From positions 101,735,505 to 101,799,504 of the forward strand of contig OY804575.1 in the NCBI GenBank assembly GCA_963680875.1: a DNA stretch of 64,000 nucleotides, written 5' to 3'. Below, piece after piece: positions 23,001 to 34,303 of the stretch. A program made the translations under genes and the position numbers. The stretch comes from Bathymodiolus brooksi. Lineage: Eukaryota; Mollusca; Bivalvia; Mytilida; Modiolidae. The notes under the pieces are model-generated. The model did not search any database and had not been told where the DNA came from. It saw only the letters and a list, made by a program, of their open reading frames with translations. The number at the start of each line of letters is the position of its first letter. The stretch's first letter is position 1.

Positions 23001-24794
23001 TCTATATTGTTCAGAACAAGTACTCTTCCTGAATTTACTTTGTAGGACTTTCTATCATATTCCTCCTTTAAAATTGTATCAATGAATCTATAGAATAGAT
23101 ATAAGAGGAAGTTTGAGAGTGGACGGCAAAGTGGCTTTATCCTGTCTAATAACAGGGTTAGAGTTATGGTGTTTAATGCAATTTTAAAACAATATTTCAG
23201 TTATATCGTGATGGTCAGTTTTATTGGTGGAGGAAACCAGAGTACCTGGAGAAAACCCCGACCTGTCGCAAGTCACTGACAAACTTTATCACATAATGTT
23301 GTATTGAGTACATCTTGCTATTAGCAGGATTCAAACTAACAACTTTAGTGAGGATAGGCACTGACTGCATAGGTAGTTGTAAATGCAACTACCATATTAT
23401 CACGACCATGACATGTCTGATATTGAAATACACTAATTAAATACATAGTTGCATAATAACCACCATAAAAAAAAGTTGCAAATTTTCAGCATTCAGCAGA
23501 CAGCAAACCAGGTTTTCTTGATCGACAGCTGGGCTGTTGCGATATAATTAGCTACAACACCATTATAGATTATGTCTTTTCTGATATAATTTGTGTTGTT
23601 ATAGAATTTAAAAACTAAAGGCTCACATTAGCCTGTATCTCTCACCTGTGAAAAATATTTATTGAACTTATTGCAAATTGTATAGCATGTGTTAAATCTT
23701 GATCTCCCAGAATTTGAACCCAATAGACACTAGGTCATTTATCAGTGTAAAATTAAATATTCTAATCAGTCTGTTTCATGCCTAACACAACTGCATTTTG
23801 ATTTGTGGTTTTAAAAGGGCTTTTGATTTTTTCTTCTTATTGCAGTCTATTTCAAACTTTGGACCACAAGGTCTTGGAAATCATAGATCTTAAGTTTTCA
23901 TTTGTACTGGACTACGTTAAATCTGCATTTCATAAGGATGTTCATTTCAAGTACAACCACCTGTGGTGTAATGGATAGCATGCTCACCTTGAGCGTGGTG
24001 TTCATTTCAAATACAACCACCTCTGTGGTGTAATGGATAGCATGCTCACCTTGAGTGTGGTGTTCATTTCAAATACAACCACCTGTGGTGTAATGGATAG
24101 CATGCTCACCTTGAGTGTGGTGTTCATTTCAAATACAACCACCTGTGGTGTAATGGATAGCATGCTCACCTTGAGTGTGGTACATCTTGGGTTTGAGCCC
24201 CAGTCAGGTCAAACCAAGGCAAAGATTATACAATTGAAATCTGCTGCTGCTCCACAAAACACACAGCATTAAGGAGTTAGAACAAAGACTGGTTGGTTTC
24301 GGAATCAGGACAATGTGTCTAACTGCAACAACAAGTCTACCCGTACAATGTTTTTTCAGTGAGCTAGCACTATAAAAATTCAGCCAAGCATATTGTACAA
24401 AGTGGATATCATCACTATCTCATTGAAAAGTCACTTATTCTAGCCATGATATAGCTGAAAAATTGTTCAGTTGGTGTTAAATATCAATCACTCACTCACC
24501 CATTCCAAATACAATTAAATGTTCATTGCTGGCTTTTTAGAATTTTTTATTTTTTTGCTTCATATATAAAACTGTGGTCAACTAGGGCTTGGACCGTATT
24601 CACCCTGCAGGAGTTTTAATTTCATTTCAAATATTTTAGTGATAAACTCAAAATGATTGGACACCAGGCTAGGCCTATACAAATCCTCTCCAATAACAAT
24701 AATTCCTTTACCCTGGTTGTTGAACTTCAGATCTTCTTTGTGGTGTGTTTGTTTCACGTCGATCAACTCCACCCGTAATAGGGTCAGCATCCAT
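20096..24794 (-). CDS. Effector-type caspase, copy A (five exons)
   Basis: Cysteine protease that cleaves after Asp in apoptosis. Coding exons on the minus strand: 24,712-24,794, 22,852-23,087, 22,130-22,308, 21,517-21,679 and 20,096-20,331. All have GT/AG borders and matching phases, giving 298 aa. The prodomain is short (about 28 aa, starting MDADPITGG), as in executioner caspases. The p20 part has S1-pocket Arg68 (DRRGSDSDA), catalytic His126 (LLSHG) and catalytic Cys168 in QCCRG, where QACRG is usual. The linker is about residues 177-205. The p10 part has NEADFLFAYAAVPG, substrate-binding Arg226 (AFRN) and QMPCFVSHLTKVL, close to the family end. The ATG follows a splice acceptor (24,797-24,803), so a 5' UTR exon lies upstream, unseen. 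The introns hold SINEs. The intact frame suggests a working gene; orthology to a named caspase is not claimed. Confidence 0.93.
23153..23412 (-). repeat. SINE family V in caspase intron 1, copy A
   Basis: GGTTAGAGTTATGGTGTTTA, GGTGGAGGAAACCAGAGTACC, a reverse box-B-like GCAGGATTCAAAC (23,326-23,338) and a head ending near ATCACGACCATG. The same insertion is in copy B at 50,117-50,379, so it predates the duplication. Confidence 0.75.
23939..24520 (+). repeat. SINE with 60-bp tandem amplification of its tRNA-like head, copy A
   Basis: Four units of a 60-61-bp repeat (GTTCATTTCAAATACAACCA, CCTGTGGTGTAATGGATAGC, ATGCTCACCTTGAGTGTGGT) start at 23,939. They are followed by GGGTTTGAGCCCC (24,189-24,201, box-B-like), a body, and the tail GGTGTTAAATATCAATCACT. 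The amplified part contains the box-A-like segment, so the element has several internal promoter half-sites. It lies in caspase intron 1. Copy B equivalent: 50,855-51,417. Confidence 0.75.
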
Positions 24795-24889
24795 ACCTGA
24801 AAGTACACCAAATATTACATTTAAAAGTTTACTACATTAATAGAATATTGATGAAGGAAGAATTGTCATTTCAAACATCAAACAAAAGC

Positions 24890-25066
24890 AACTGCATCGC
24901 TGGTGTAATGGTGAACGTGCTCGCCTCGAGTGATATTTGTTGCTTCTCCGCTATGCAAGCAGCATTAGAGAGAAAGAACACAGATTGGTTGGCTCGGAAT
25001 CAGGATAATGTGTCCATAGTTGAAAAATTGCTGAGTTGGCATTAAACAACAATCACTCACTCACTC
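24890..25066 (+). repeat. tRNA-derived SINE, partly deleted, copy A
   Basis: Head TGGTGTAATGGTGAACGTGC (24,900 onwards), body GGTTGGCTCGGAATCAGGAT, tail TTGCTGAGTTGGCATTAAAC and CACTCACTC. Relative to the copy B element (52,987-53,183 plus 59,930-60,053) it lacks most of its middle. It marks the A/B junction of the tandem array. Confidence 0.75.
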
Positions 25067-25193
25067 AAACAGAAACAATTTATTGTAAACAATTTATATA
25101 GTAAAATCTTTTCATCATACCTTTATACTCAATCCAAAAAAATATATATACATTAAGTATATCTGTCCATTAATTCGCCTTATGATTCAGTAA

Positions 25194-25358
25194 GGGAACG
25201 ACCATTTAACTTGAATGGGGGGGGGGGGGTCTGGAAAAAAATTCCGCACTTTGCACGACAAAAAGAATAAATATACTAACTCTTGTGTTGTCCAAAAAAA
25301 AAATTCTGAACGAAACAAAAAACCATAACCCCCACCTTCAAGTTAAATGGTCGGTCCC
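25194..25358. mobile_element. Harbinger-like MITE, 165 bp, only at the start of copy B
   Basis: Begins GGGAACGACCATTTAACTTG and ends with the near inverse TCAAGTTAAATGGTCGGTCCC. Flanked by TAA (25,191-25,193 and 25,359-25,361). Copy C has the empty site with one TAA at 60,173-60,175. It has the same termini as the 277-bp element at 8,832 but a different, shorter interior, including a poly-G run. Confidence 0.88.
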
Positions 25359-25361
25359 TAA

Positions 25362-25440
25362 GAGAGAAGTGTTTGTGATGGATGTAGAAGAGAGACTTTG
25401 CAGAAAGGCGTTGAGGTCAACAGACAATGATCCTGCAAAA
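25362..25440 (+). pseudogene. 5' part of the W-P-K-domain exon remnant, copy B
   Basis: Reads VFVMDVEERLCRKALRSTDNDPA and then runs into the tail of a SINE, because everything from the 39-bp repeats to the domain end has been deleted. Comparison with copy C (60,181-60,450) shows one repeat unit here against three there. Non-functional. Confidence 0.5.
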
Positions 25441-25907
25441 ACTGAAATATTGTTGAAAGTGGCATTAAACACCATCAAACAACATCGAATAGATCTGTTA
25501 AACGTTCCACTAATGACTTGTTTCTTGAGGTTCTGTTTGTGTTGCTTGATGTTCTTATTGCAGTTTAAATGTTTATGTTCAGAAAAAAAGTAATTGTCCG
25601 AGTACAATTGTTATTTAAGTTGCAACTGATAATGTACGTTACTAAAATCCAATTTGTTTTCATTTTATATTTGTATTCTTATGGTGAATGAAAATGCTAA
25701 AACTAAACATATCTCTTTCTAAAACATCATATTTGAACGAATTCATGGGGGAAAAAAGGTTGCTTCTTTACTTTTTCAAAAATAGCTGAAACTATGAATT
25801 GAACGATATATTTCCATAGGATATTTAGATATACCCAATATAAGTCATAAGTAGAATACAGGACTGTTATATAATTCCTAGTAAAAAAGAACTCAAATAG
25901 TAAAATA

Positions 25908-26061
25908 CAGTCTTCGCACTAACCCACTTGCCCGCAGCCAGGAACAAGTAAAACTGGATTCGGACAAGTGAAAATTATGAAAGAATTTGCTTGAATAAAT
26001 AGAAAAAAATTCTAAATTTGGTTTTCGGGCAAGTAGGTGGACAAAATTAAGGCAAAGACTG
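25908..26061. mobile_element. Small inverted-repeat element (MITE-like), copy B
   Basis: Duplicate of 803-956 with the same ends (CAGTCTTCGC and GCAAAGACTG). Confidence 0.5.
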
Positions 26062-26367
26062 CCATTATACATGATTATGTTTATAACGAAAGATGAGAAG
26101 GAGTAAAAGTGGTTACTAATTTACAATCTTTGTTTTCAGGGATGTTTAAAAAATACTCTAATATTTAAAGATCAACAATTTCAAAAACATTAGTATATAT
26201 AGTTTCTTTTCAATTTTTTTTTCTAATGTTACAAGTCATACATCTTTACATGGAAATGACTATGAGACATTGAATTTGTGTTCAATTATATAATTTTTTT
26301 AAATAATAGACTACAAACAATGATATATCGGCAGTAACCTACATTTTTACGTTCTGAATTTAATAAA

Positions 26368-27009
26368 GGCACTGGCTACGATTACCTGGATTAGGTAATA
26401 ATAACAAAAAATTAGGATTACCTGAGAGACTAAGTGCCTGAGAGTTACCTGGTCTTATTATTACCCAGAAGTTCTAGGAATTTCATTATTGGACATAAAG
26501 AATTGAAAGAATTATCATTATTATATATCAATTTGTAATTGATAATACATTGTAAATCAATACATCAAAAAGATATGAAATATACTTCGTAAATATATTT
26601 ACAAAGATGGAATTACATAAGAAATTATCAAGTTACTTTCCTTTGTTATAGCACTGTCTGCATAGCCAAGACGTGCCAGATTTTGGTGGCGCTTTGAAGC
26701 CAACACATTTAAGATGGTTCTGGCACACTCTAAACATCCATCGCAAACTATGGATGCATAAAGATGAACATCAATTTTACAGACTGAACAGTTCCATTCG
26801 GCTGTTTCTTTTGTTTTACTAATTTTGTTTTTTCCGGGTAATAATAAGACCAGGTAATTCTAACAAATAAAATTACGATTACCCGATTTTTTTCCGTGAA
26901 ATAGGTTCCTGAACCGGAATTGTATTCCAGTACTTAGTCTTTCAGGTAATCCTAATTTTTCGTTATTATTACCCAATCCAGGTAAATCCGGGTAATCGTA
27001 GCCAGTGCC
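26368..27009. mobile_element. TIR element with PHD-finger fragment, copy B
   Basis: Duplicate of 1,264-1,905 with the same 9-bp flanks TTTAATAAA (26,359-26,367 and 27,010-27,018) and the same 642-bp length. It differs by a handful of substitutions. The minus-strand PHD-like remnant is at 26,633-26,826. Confidence 0.72.
26633..26826 (-). pseudogene. PHD-finger-like fragment inside TIR element, copy B
   Basis: Has the same two-frame pattern as in copy A, ending in WLCRQCYNKGK and TAA at 26,633-26,635. One substitution changes the residue before the PPK segment region (the GCCAGATTTTGG site against GCCGGATTTTGG in A). The frame break is shared with A. Confidence 0.58.
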
Positions 27010-27018
27010 TTTAATAAA

Positions 27019-28689
27019 TGTTCTCTGTATTAAATTCATCTGTTGTTTTTTTGGGGTTTTTTTTAGAATAACTGCAATCTGCATCTATACATATTCTGCA
27101 AGTCCGAAAAGAAAGAGTTAGACTTGTAGCAAATACTTTATTTTTGTCAGTAAATTAATCGTTGGGGACCATTATTTTGAGAATATATAGGTGTACATGT
27201 ACATATTTTTTAATCACAATGATTCTCTGCACTTTGTTATTAATTAATATTTAAATTTGTATTTGTTTATAAGGTCTTATGTAAATATATTTAAACTGAA
27301 CATGGAACTGAAGGGTGACACAGAGCATAATGCAATTCACTGTAATAATGCCATACCCATGGCAAATTTGAAAATGAAAGTAGAATTTAAAGTCGAGTTA
27401 AAACATATCAACTCCTGTATATTTACATGATTCATTCCTTCCAGGTAATGCCATAATTGTCAATTTATGAAAAAGTCGGAGTTGTACAATCTGCCAACTT
27501 TATGATTTTACTGCGGCTTCGGCACTACAGTGCAAGACATACGGGAAGTTAAAAAGAATATGGGGAGATAACTTTTTCTGAAATGAAACCGGTGAAGTGT
27601 ATTATTTATCCAGGATGTTTTGTCCGTTGACAAGCTGTTTTGGTTTAAAAGCAGTGTCGTATATGATTCCAATCAGTTGCTACTTTTCAAATGTAAAAAA
27701 TGGAAGAAATGAGTACGGGATCTCTAAATAAATCTTGCGAAAGAATAAAAGGTTTACACTAATGTCCTGAAATTTATTTATCTGATGGATTTACTAAATT
27801 TGGAAATATATTAGATATGAACAATAGAATATTAGACATACATCAAACATTTCTGTCTCTGGAAATAATATAGAAATTAAGAGAAAAAAAATATTATGAG
27901 TGAACTTTATAGACATGACACTTTTATTATTTGGCACATCAGTTTGAAATTTCAATTGAATTAAATAAAATATTCTTCAAAATTTAAAGAAAGAGAATCA
28001 TTGAATAATTGAACTAAGATGAGAAAAAACCGCGGTATTTTTTTTCTAATTTCACGAATAACTAATCTGCTATGACAAATTACTAATCTGTTATAATGAA
28101 ACATTAATCTGTGATATAAGACACGGATTACGTTACCTGCCGCTACTGGTAACAGGGCCACTATCACTACTGACTAGACCCTTTTGTAAACTTGATTGAA
28201 GGTTCTCTTTCCTCAGTCAGACATAGGTGATCTTAGCCGATTTTGGCGATCTTGTTTAGGCCCTTTGGTTTTATTGCTCCCAAAACTTTAGATTATTTGG
28301 CTTTCCAATCTTTCGATGTTGAGCGTACATGATGAAGGTTATTCCAGAAACGCGTCGTGCGCACTAAATTTGATATCTACCTTTTTATTTTTATTTTTAT
28401 TAACAAAGTCCTCTTTTTTCGAATCAGCTATTTCTCTATAGAATAATCTGGATGCTTTTATCCGCAATCAAGAGAGTAAGATCAAGTTCAAAACCGAATT
28501 AAAATTGTTACGTACAACATATGACAAATGGCGATCGGTATTTGATAGAAGAAGTAGAAAAGAAATCTTGTGCAGTTGAAAAAGTTCAAGATTACTTGTT
28601 AATTGGTCCTCGTAAATATAACATTTTTGCAACACAATTACGTAGTACGTGTTCTTCCTTGCTGTTGTGATATTTTGCAAATTCATCAT
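27019..28689. other. Duplicated AT-rich non-coding sequence
   Basis: Counterpart of 1,915-3,581. No gene recognised. Confidence 0.55.
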
Positions 28690-28698
28690 GTAAATGTG

Positions 28699-29640
28699 TA
28701 GTCCGAGATTCCTCTGCCGTCCGACGGCTTCTTGTTCGACTTACTGGAGCCGTGAGACGTCAGAGCGGAAAACAGCGGATTTGCCGCTCCAACTCGGGGT
28801 CGGCACATTTCCACGTTTCGTGGCTATCAAATTTTATTTTCTATCCGAAACCCTAATATAAATCGTTTCACCAATCATTTTTCTATTCATTCATAACCAT
28901 CTTACCCTCAGAAAGTGGTGTTGCACTCGAGTACAGTACGATTTTTACATAGACCCTATCACTTCGCCATGTCAGTTTATTTTTCAGCCATTAAACGTGA
29001 TCTCGCGATACTAACTGAATGATGACAGCAACGCATTGCATGATGGTAGCTACTTAATGCAGCGCGCCAAATTATTTGCATACGTAAACAACAACATTTA
29101 TGATATAAAACGTATTCTGCAGGACAAACAGTTCCATCTACAGCTCAGATCAGAGCAGAAGGAAATAATACAAAATGTGTTGGAAAGAAAAAATTCAATG
29201 GCAGTGTTACCGACGGGCTTCGGAAAGAGTATGTGTTACGTCCCCCCTTTCATTTTGGACAAGGTAAGATCATAAATGCAAATCATCTCCCATGATACAC
29301 TGCGGCAATCGTAGTTTTCTCGAAGTCACGTGACAAATGGTTGAAAAATAAACTGACATGGCGAAATGATAGGGTCTATGTGAAAATCGTGCTGTACTCG
29401 AGTGTTACACCACTTTCTGAGGGTCAGATGGTTATGAATGAATAGAAAAATGATTGGTGAAACGATTTATATTAGGGTTTCGGATAGAAAATAAAATCCG
29501 ATAGCCACGAAACGTGGAAATGTGCCCACCCAGAGTTGGAGCGACAAATCCGCTGTTTTCCTTATAGAGAGCGCTCTGACGTCCCACGGCTCCAGCAAGT
29601 CGAACAAAAAGCCGTCGGACGGCAGAGGAATCTCGGACTA
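28699..29640. mobile_element. MULE-like element with about 300-bp terminal inverted repeats, carrying a helicase exon
   Basis: 942 bp bounded by TAGTCCGAGATTCCTC and its inverse. Flanked by identical 9-bp copies of GTAAATGTG (28,690-28,698 and 29,641-29,649). The arms (28,699-28,991 and 29,334-29,640) match as inverted repeats at roughly 93 percent by eye, with one arm holding about 10 extra bases. Long inverted ends plus a 9-bp duplication are the usual signature of Mutator-like elements. There is no transposase inside; the unique centre encodes a RecQ-like helicase exon. Copy A keeps only the left arm. Confidence 0.82.
29057..29263 (+). pseudogene. RecQ-like DNA helicase first exon, captured
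   Basis: From ATG at 29,057 it reads MQRAKLFAYVNNNIYDI, then LRSEQKEIIQNVLERK and MAVLPTGFGKSMCYVPP. The LR-x-E-Q pattern matches helicase motif 0, and TGFGKS is motif I (ATP-binding Walker A) as in RecQ family helicases. It ends ILDKV with a strong donor, AAG followed by GTAAGA at 29,264. Only about 69 codons remain, no further helicase motif follows, and it lies exactly between the two inverted arms. Probably a captured exon (inference); whether it is transcribed is unknown. Confidence 0.78.
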
Positions 29641-29654
29641 GTAAATGTGGTGCA

Positions 29655-30500
29655 CTTCTTCTACTTCTACTTCTACTTGATTACTGCCTAGGGCTATCGC
29701 ATCACAGGCAAGTGACATCAACAACATGGATAAAAGCACCAAAGTGCGTATATACAATTAAAAACAATAAAAACAGGAATCACTGTGTATGTCTAGGTTG
29801 TCAAACTCTGTAGACGAGAACCAAATTCGTCCACAGAGGTGACATGCACTAGGTGAGTTGGCAGAGCATTCCAGTCTTTGATAGTCCTAAGCAGGAAGCT
29901 GTTTTTGTACTGTTCGTAGTTGGCTCTGATTTCAATGGAAACTTTGGAGTGAGATCTTGTTCCACTGTATGTTGACTGGGTGACATAGTCCGGGATTTCA
30001 ACTGGCGAATTTTGGTTTACTGCCTTATGAAAGACGATGAGTCTCTTGTTCTTTCTTCTAATCTGAAGGGGCTGCCAGTTCAAGTCGTTGAGCATAGATG
30101 TTACGCTGTCTTGGTAAGAATATTTTCCAGTTACAAAGCGTGCCCCTTTTCGCTGGACTTTTTCAAGAGCTTGAATGTCTTGTTTATGGTATGGGTCCCA
30201 TACTGTTGAAGTGTACTCGAGATGTGGTAGTACTAATGCAGTAAATGCTCTCTTCTTAACATCTGGGTTACAACCATAAAGGTGTCTTCGAAGCAGGTTG
30301 AGGATCTTCTGAGCTTTCCCAGTTATAAGTCCAATGTGGTGTTTCCATGTTAAGTCTGATGTCAATTCTACTCCTAGGTACGGATGGTGTTCTACTCGTA
30401 GGAGGGTGTGGTTGTCAATTGTATACTCTGTGTGAGAACGACCATCATTTCTTTCCCGGTTGATCCAGAGTGAAATAAATAAAGGAATTACTATCAACAG
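29655..30500 (-). pseudogene. 5'-truncated LINE, reverse transcriptase C-terminus
   Basis: A minus-strand frame (30,497-29,793, 234 codons) reads YLGVELTSDLTWKHHIG, LPHLEYTSTVWDPYHKQDIQ, LEKVQRKGARFVTGKYSYQD and YKNSFLLRTIKDWNALP, the typical carboxy end of CR1/Jockey-like reverse transcriptases. The polymerase core is missing, so it is a dead 5'-truncated insertion. Downstream is a short 3' UTR ending in a (AAGTAG)-type repeat tail (29,655-29,685 read on the minus strand). It directly abuts the right flank of the MULE-like element. Present in copy B only, because A deleted this region. Confidence 0.87.
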
Positions 30501-31017
30501 CTTATTTCCATTGGTCAGTCATGTTACATTGTGTAAATTAATAATGTTGTCAAGATGTCACAACAGTCAGCACGGACTAGATGAGCATGGACTTTAGCAT
30601 TGTTAGTTTGGAGTCGACAGGATGCTCTTGAAAATATCCTAGGATTCAGGGGCACTGTAGTTAATTTCAATTACTCGCAACATGTAGTAACTTGAAATTA
30701 TTGATACTTATTATGTAATGAGGTGATGTTTGGTACAAGTGGTATATTAGATTCGTCAAGAAATACACATATTAATTAATTATATATATATATATATATG
30801 GTTGATCCTTAAGTGATTACTAAAATGTTATTACTGTTCAATCATGCAAACAAAATATTGCATTTCATTACAAATTTTCATGTCAAAATTATCATCTCAA
30901 ATCGCTAAAATGCGCTAACTTTCGGTAGATACGCATGCTCCCTGAACCCCACATTAATTCAGCGCCCCACAGATCGTTCGTCGCTCGTTATACCTTGTGC
31001 ATACACTTCTTGTAAGA
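30501..31017. other. Non-coding sequence, copy B only
   Basis: Within the segment deleted from copy A. It contains a short (TA)n run at 30,779-30,800. Nothing else recognised. Confidence 0.5.
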
Positions 31018-31240
31018 AGAGTTTGAAGATACCAAAGGGTTAATCAGAATCCATAAATCGGAGAAGGTATAAGACAACACAACAGCCAAAAGAAAAATGG
31101 AAAAGGACAAACAACGATCTGCAAAAAAATACACATAAAACTAAAGATCGAGTAACAGGAACATCACTAAAAACTGAGGGTGAATTAAGTCAGGTGCTCC
31201 AGAAGGGTATGCTGTTCCCTCGCTACGCCACTGCGTGTGC
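31018..31240 (+). repeat. Dispersed repeat family R
   Basis: Contains GAAGAGTTTGAAGATACC, AATCAGAATCCATAAATCGG, ACACAACAGCCAAAAG and AGGTGCTCCAGAAGGGTATG, in the order seen at 17,320 and 45,660. Confidence 0.7.
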
Positions 31241-31621
31241 TCAGTATATATGTCATAATCGTGCAATATTATATACGAGCAAATTATTTTCTTTACCTAC
31301 TATCGATACTTGATAATAATTGAATCGTCACGAAATGAGCTCACATCATAAAGTATTGTTGCAATTTATAAAAGTGTTGAAGTATATAAAAGATACCCGT
31401 ATGTTTTATTGAGTAATTGGTGTGTTCAAACAAAAGGGTCATCCACCCAACAACGTCATCCATCCATTGTTCTACATCTACTCCCTTATTAAATGTGTTG
31501 ATTGTTATATCGTTCATGTCATACATGTATATAAATTTGTGTTATAATTACTGTGTAAGCAGAGAGTTTCATAAGTTGTGATAACTTGTGATTATTCATT
31601 TCAGCCATTGATGAATAAAAC

Positions 31622-31905
31622 ATATTAATCTGTTATAACAAATAAATATTATGCTATAACAAATAAATAATATGTTATAACAGATAAATAATATGCTATA
31701 GCAAATAAATAATATGCTATAGCAAATAAATAATATGCAATAATTAATAAATATTATGCAATAGCAAATAAATATTATGGTATAACAAATAAATATTATG
31801 TTATAACATATAGATACTATGCTTTATAACAAATAAATAATATGCTATAACAAATAAATAATATGATATTACAAATATATAATCTGTTATAACAAATAAA
31901 TAATC
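31622..31905. repeat. About 21-bp AT-rich tandem repeat
   Basis: Some 13 units of the type GCTATAACAAATAAATAATAT with variants, immediately before the LINE remnant. Confidence 0.85.
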
Positions 31906-31907
31906 TG

Positions 31908-34096
31908 TCAATTTCAGATTTCGAACAAATCCCATCCGATTGGCAAAATGGTATTATTAAACCGATTCATAAATCAGGTTCGTTATTTGAGTTGGATAAT
32001 TACAGAGGGATAACATTGTCGTCTAATGTATACAAGGTTTTCTCCAAGGTGATTGAAGAGAAAATCGTGTCTTATCTGGAGGATAACAATATTCTGGGAG
32101 AATCACAGAGAGCTTTTAGAAAAAATAGGAGACTCGAGGACAATGTCTTTACTCTACAGGGTATCTGTTCTCTACAAAAAAAAAAGAAGAAAAAGAATAC
32201 CTATCTCGCCTTTCTCGACTTGTCGAAAGCTTTCGAAAGAGTGTGGAGGGAAGGTCTTTTTTTTATCTCTTATGGCAAAATGGTATCCAAGGTAAATGTT
32301 GGCGCTTGTTATGGTCTCTTTATAAGGAAGTCAACAACCGTGTCCTTTTCGGTAATTACGAATCGGACTGGTTTAGTCAGGATTATGGTGTAAAACAGGG
32401 ATGTGTATTGTCCCCAACATTGTTTTCTATTCTCATGAATGATCTTGTTAGTATGTTAGATAAAGCGGGTGTTGGTGTCCAAGTTTCAAACAAATTAATC
32501 AATTCGCTGCTCTTTGCCGATGATATAACTTGGATTGCCAACTCAGAGCAAGAGCTTAATACACTATTAGACATTAAGTCAAAGTTCGCAGATAAGTGGA
32601 ACTTAAAATTTAACGACACTAAATCGAAGGTAATGGTAGTCGGCAAACGGATTGACAGAGACAACGTATGGAAATTAGGTGATAACTGTATCCACGAAAC
32701 AAACGAATATAAATATCTGGGAGTATATGTAGCAAGAACTCTGAAATCTAACTATCATGTCCAAACGTATATCAAAGATAATATGGATAACAAAATTAAT
32801 GTCATGTCCCGTATTCTTGCTGAACACGGCAATTTTAATCGTGTTGAGTTCGGAGACGCGTTATGGAATTCAGTTCTCCGACCTTCAATTTCACATTGTT
32901 GTGGAGCTTGGCTTACATCCTCTAAAGTAAACGAAGATTTGTTAAGTAGCATACAATTTCGAGCGGCGAAGATCATAATGAAAACAAAGGTGAATATGTC
33001 TAAAGCGGCTCTTCTTATCGAGCATGGGTGGGAACCTATCAATGATTTTTTGAATAGACAGAGAGCCTCATATTTTTCTTATATAAATAACTTACCAAAT
33101 AAAAGACTCTGCAAGATAGTTTTTGATGAGATGCACGCTTTTTCCACTCATGCTCGGGACTACTTACCTGCTTTGAAAACCGTATTTGAATCAGTAGGAC
33201 TTGACTATTTGTATCATGTAAACGACTTTATCAAAGAAAGGTTTAATGCTTTTATGGGTCAGTTCTCCTCCACAAAACTAAGAAAAGAAATCATGAGTAA
33301 AAGTTCTCTTCGTGAATATATTACATTCTATAGACACGAAGGGAAGCAACCCTATCTCGAAGATATGAGAGATTTTGAGGGATCTAGACTTAAACTTCTT
33401 TGTCGAACCAATTCGCTGTGCTTAAATAATTTGCTAAGCAAAATGAGTTTAAAAAGCAGTAACAAATGCTCTCTATGTGACTGTAATGTAGTAGAAGATG
33501 TATGTCATTTCCTCTTGTTATGTCCTGCATTAGAATAAGTAAGAAGGCCTCTTTTAAATGATATCTCGTTTAACACTGTGGAACTCGATTTTGTGGACCT
33601 ACCTAATTATATAAAAATTAAATTGTTGATTGGAGATTGTGGTTTTTATATAAATGAAATTGAAGGCATGTATTTAGATGTAATTGGAAGAAATCTTTTA
33701 AAGAAGTTATACCATGAAAGAAATATAATTTTAGCACAATCAAATGATTTATGACTTAACTCGTTGTTTCTTTTTTCTATTATTTTTTTATAGATATCAC
33801 TTGTTTTATTCATCATGTATGTTTGTATTCAACTATTGTCTGTATTTTACTTTAAGACATGTTTTATACATTATGTAGATTTTTGTAGTTTTATGTATAT
33901 AATGACTTTTTATGTATTGCCAATTTAATAGTATACTTATATTGAAATACTAATTTCACACTATGAACATTTTATTCTACATATTTTCGCTTTTATACTA
34001 TGTGTCATTTGTAAATATAACTTTGTATCTAATGGACGCAGCCACTATTACCCCGGTAGTTGTTGCCCCCGTTGTAAAGGGGTAGATTTCCAAATA
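31908..34096 (+). pseudogene. 5'-truncated non-LTR reverse transcriptase with 3' UTR, copy B
   Basis: Opens with IPSDWQNGIIKPIHKSG and YRGITLSSNVYKVFSKV (early RT motifs), then AFLDLSKAFERVW (the first catalytic Asp region) in the frame from 31,992. A run of eight T at 32,257-32,264 shifts the frame; the protein continues in the frame open from 32,243 with GVKQGCVLSPTLFSILM, LLFADDITWIA (the A/F-A-D-D catalytic box), KSKVMVVGK and YKYLGVYV, and a Cys/His zinc cluster at CSLCDCNVVEDVCHF. A TAA at 33,536-33,538 cuts the last part that copy A leaves open. There is no endonuclease domain, so it is a dead insertion. The clade is not determined. Confidence 0.92.
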
Positions 34097-34116
34097 ATAT
34101 ATATATATATATATAC
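34097..34116. repeat. (TA)n microsatellite, short form, copy B
   Basis: About 20 bases against about 80 at the matching site in copy A (5,222-5,306). Confidence 0.9.
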
Positions 34117-34303
34117 ATGTATATTAAAACACATAACAGGACAACACAAAAAACTAAAAATATGAGCGACACGGACCCCACCAAAAATACCGGGGTGAAC
34201 TCAGGTGCTCGCGAAGGGTAAGCAGTTCCTGCTTCTTATAAGACACCCACCGTGTTACTCATATATAACAATCAAGTCAAAGTAAGGATGACAGCGGCGT
34301 AGC

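Larger units (their letters stand above)
1..25072. repeat. Segmental duplication copy A (left end outside window)
   Basis: Collinear with 25,440-60,050. The offset is about 25,100 at the left and 26,964 at the caspase (exon 3 at 22,130 versus 49,094). Most shared stretches differ by only a few bases per hundred. Compared with B, copy A lacks the 28,936-32,735 and 34,304-34,888 segments, the 51.6-52.8 kb block and the 636-bp satellite element. It has its own MITE at 8,832-9,108 and a 1.3-kb segment at 18,331-19,634. Seen directly by base comparison; the mechanism is inferred. Confidence 0.93.

Noticed and set aside
23326..23338. Possible tRNA genes at box-B-like sites
   Set aside because: Only promoter-like halves are present, without a foldable cloverleaf; they belong to SINEs.
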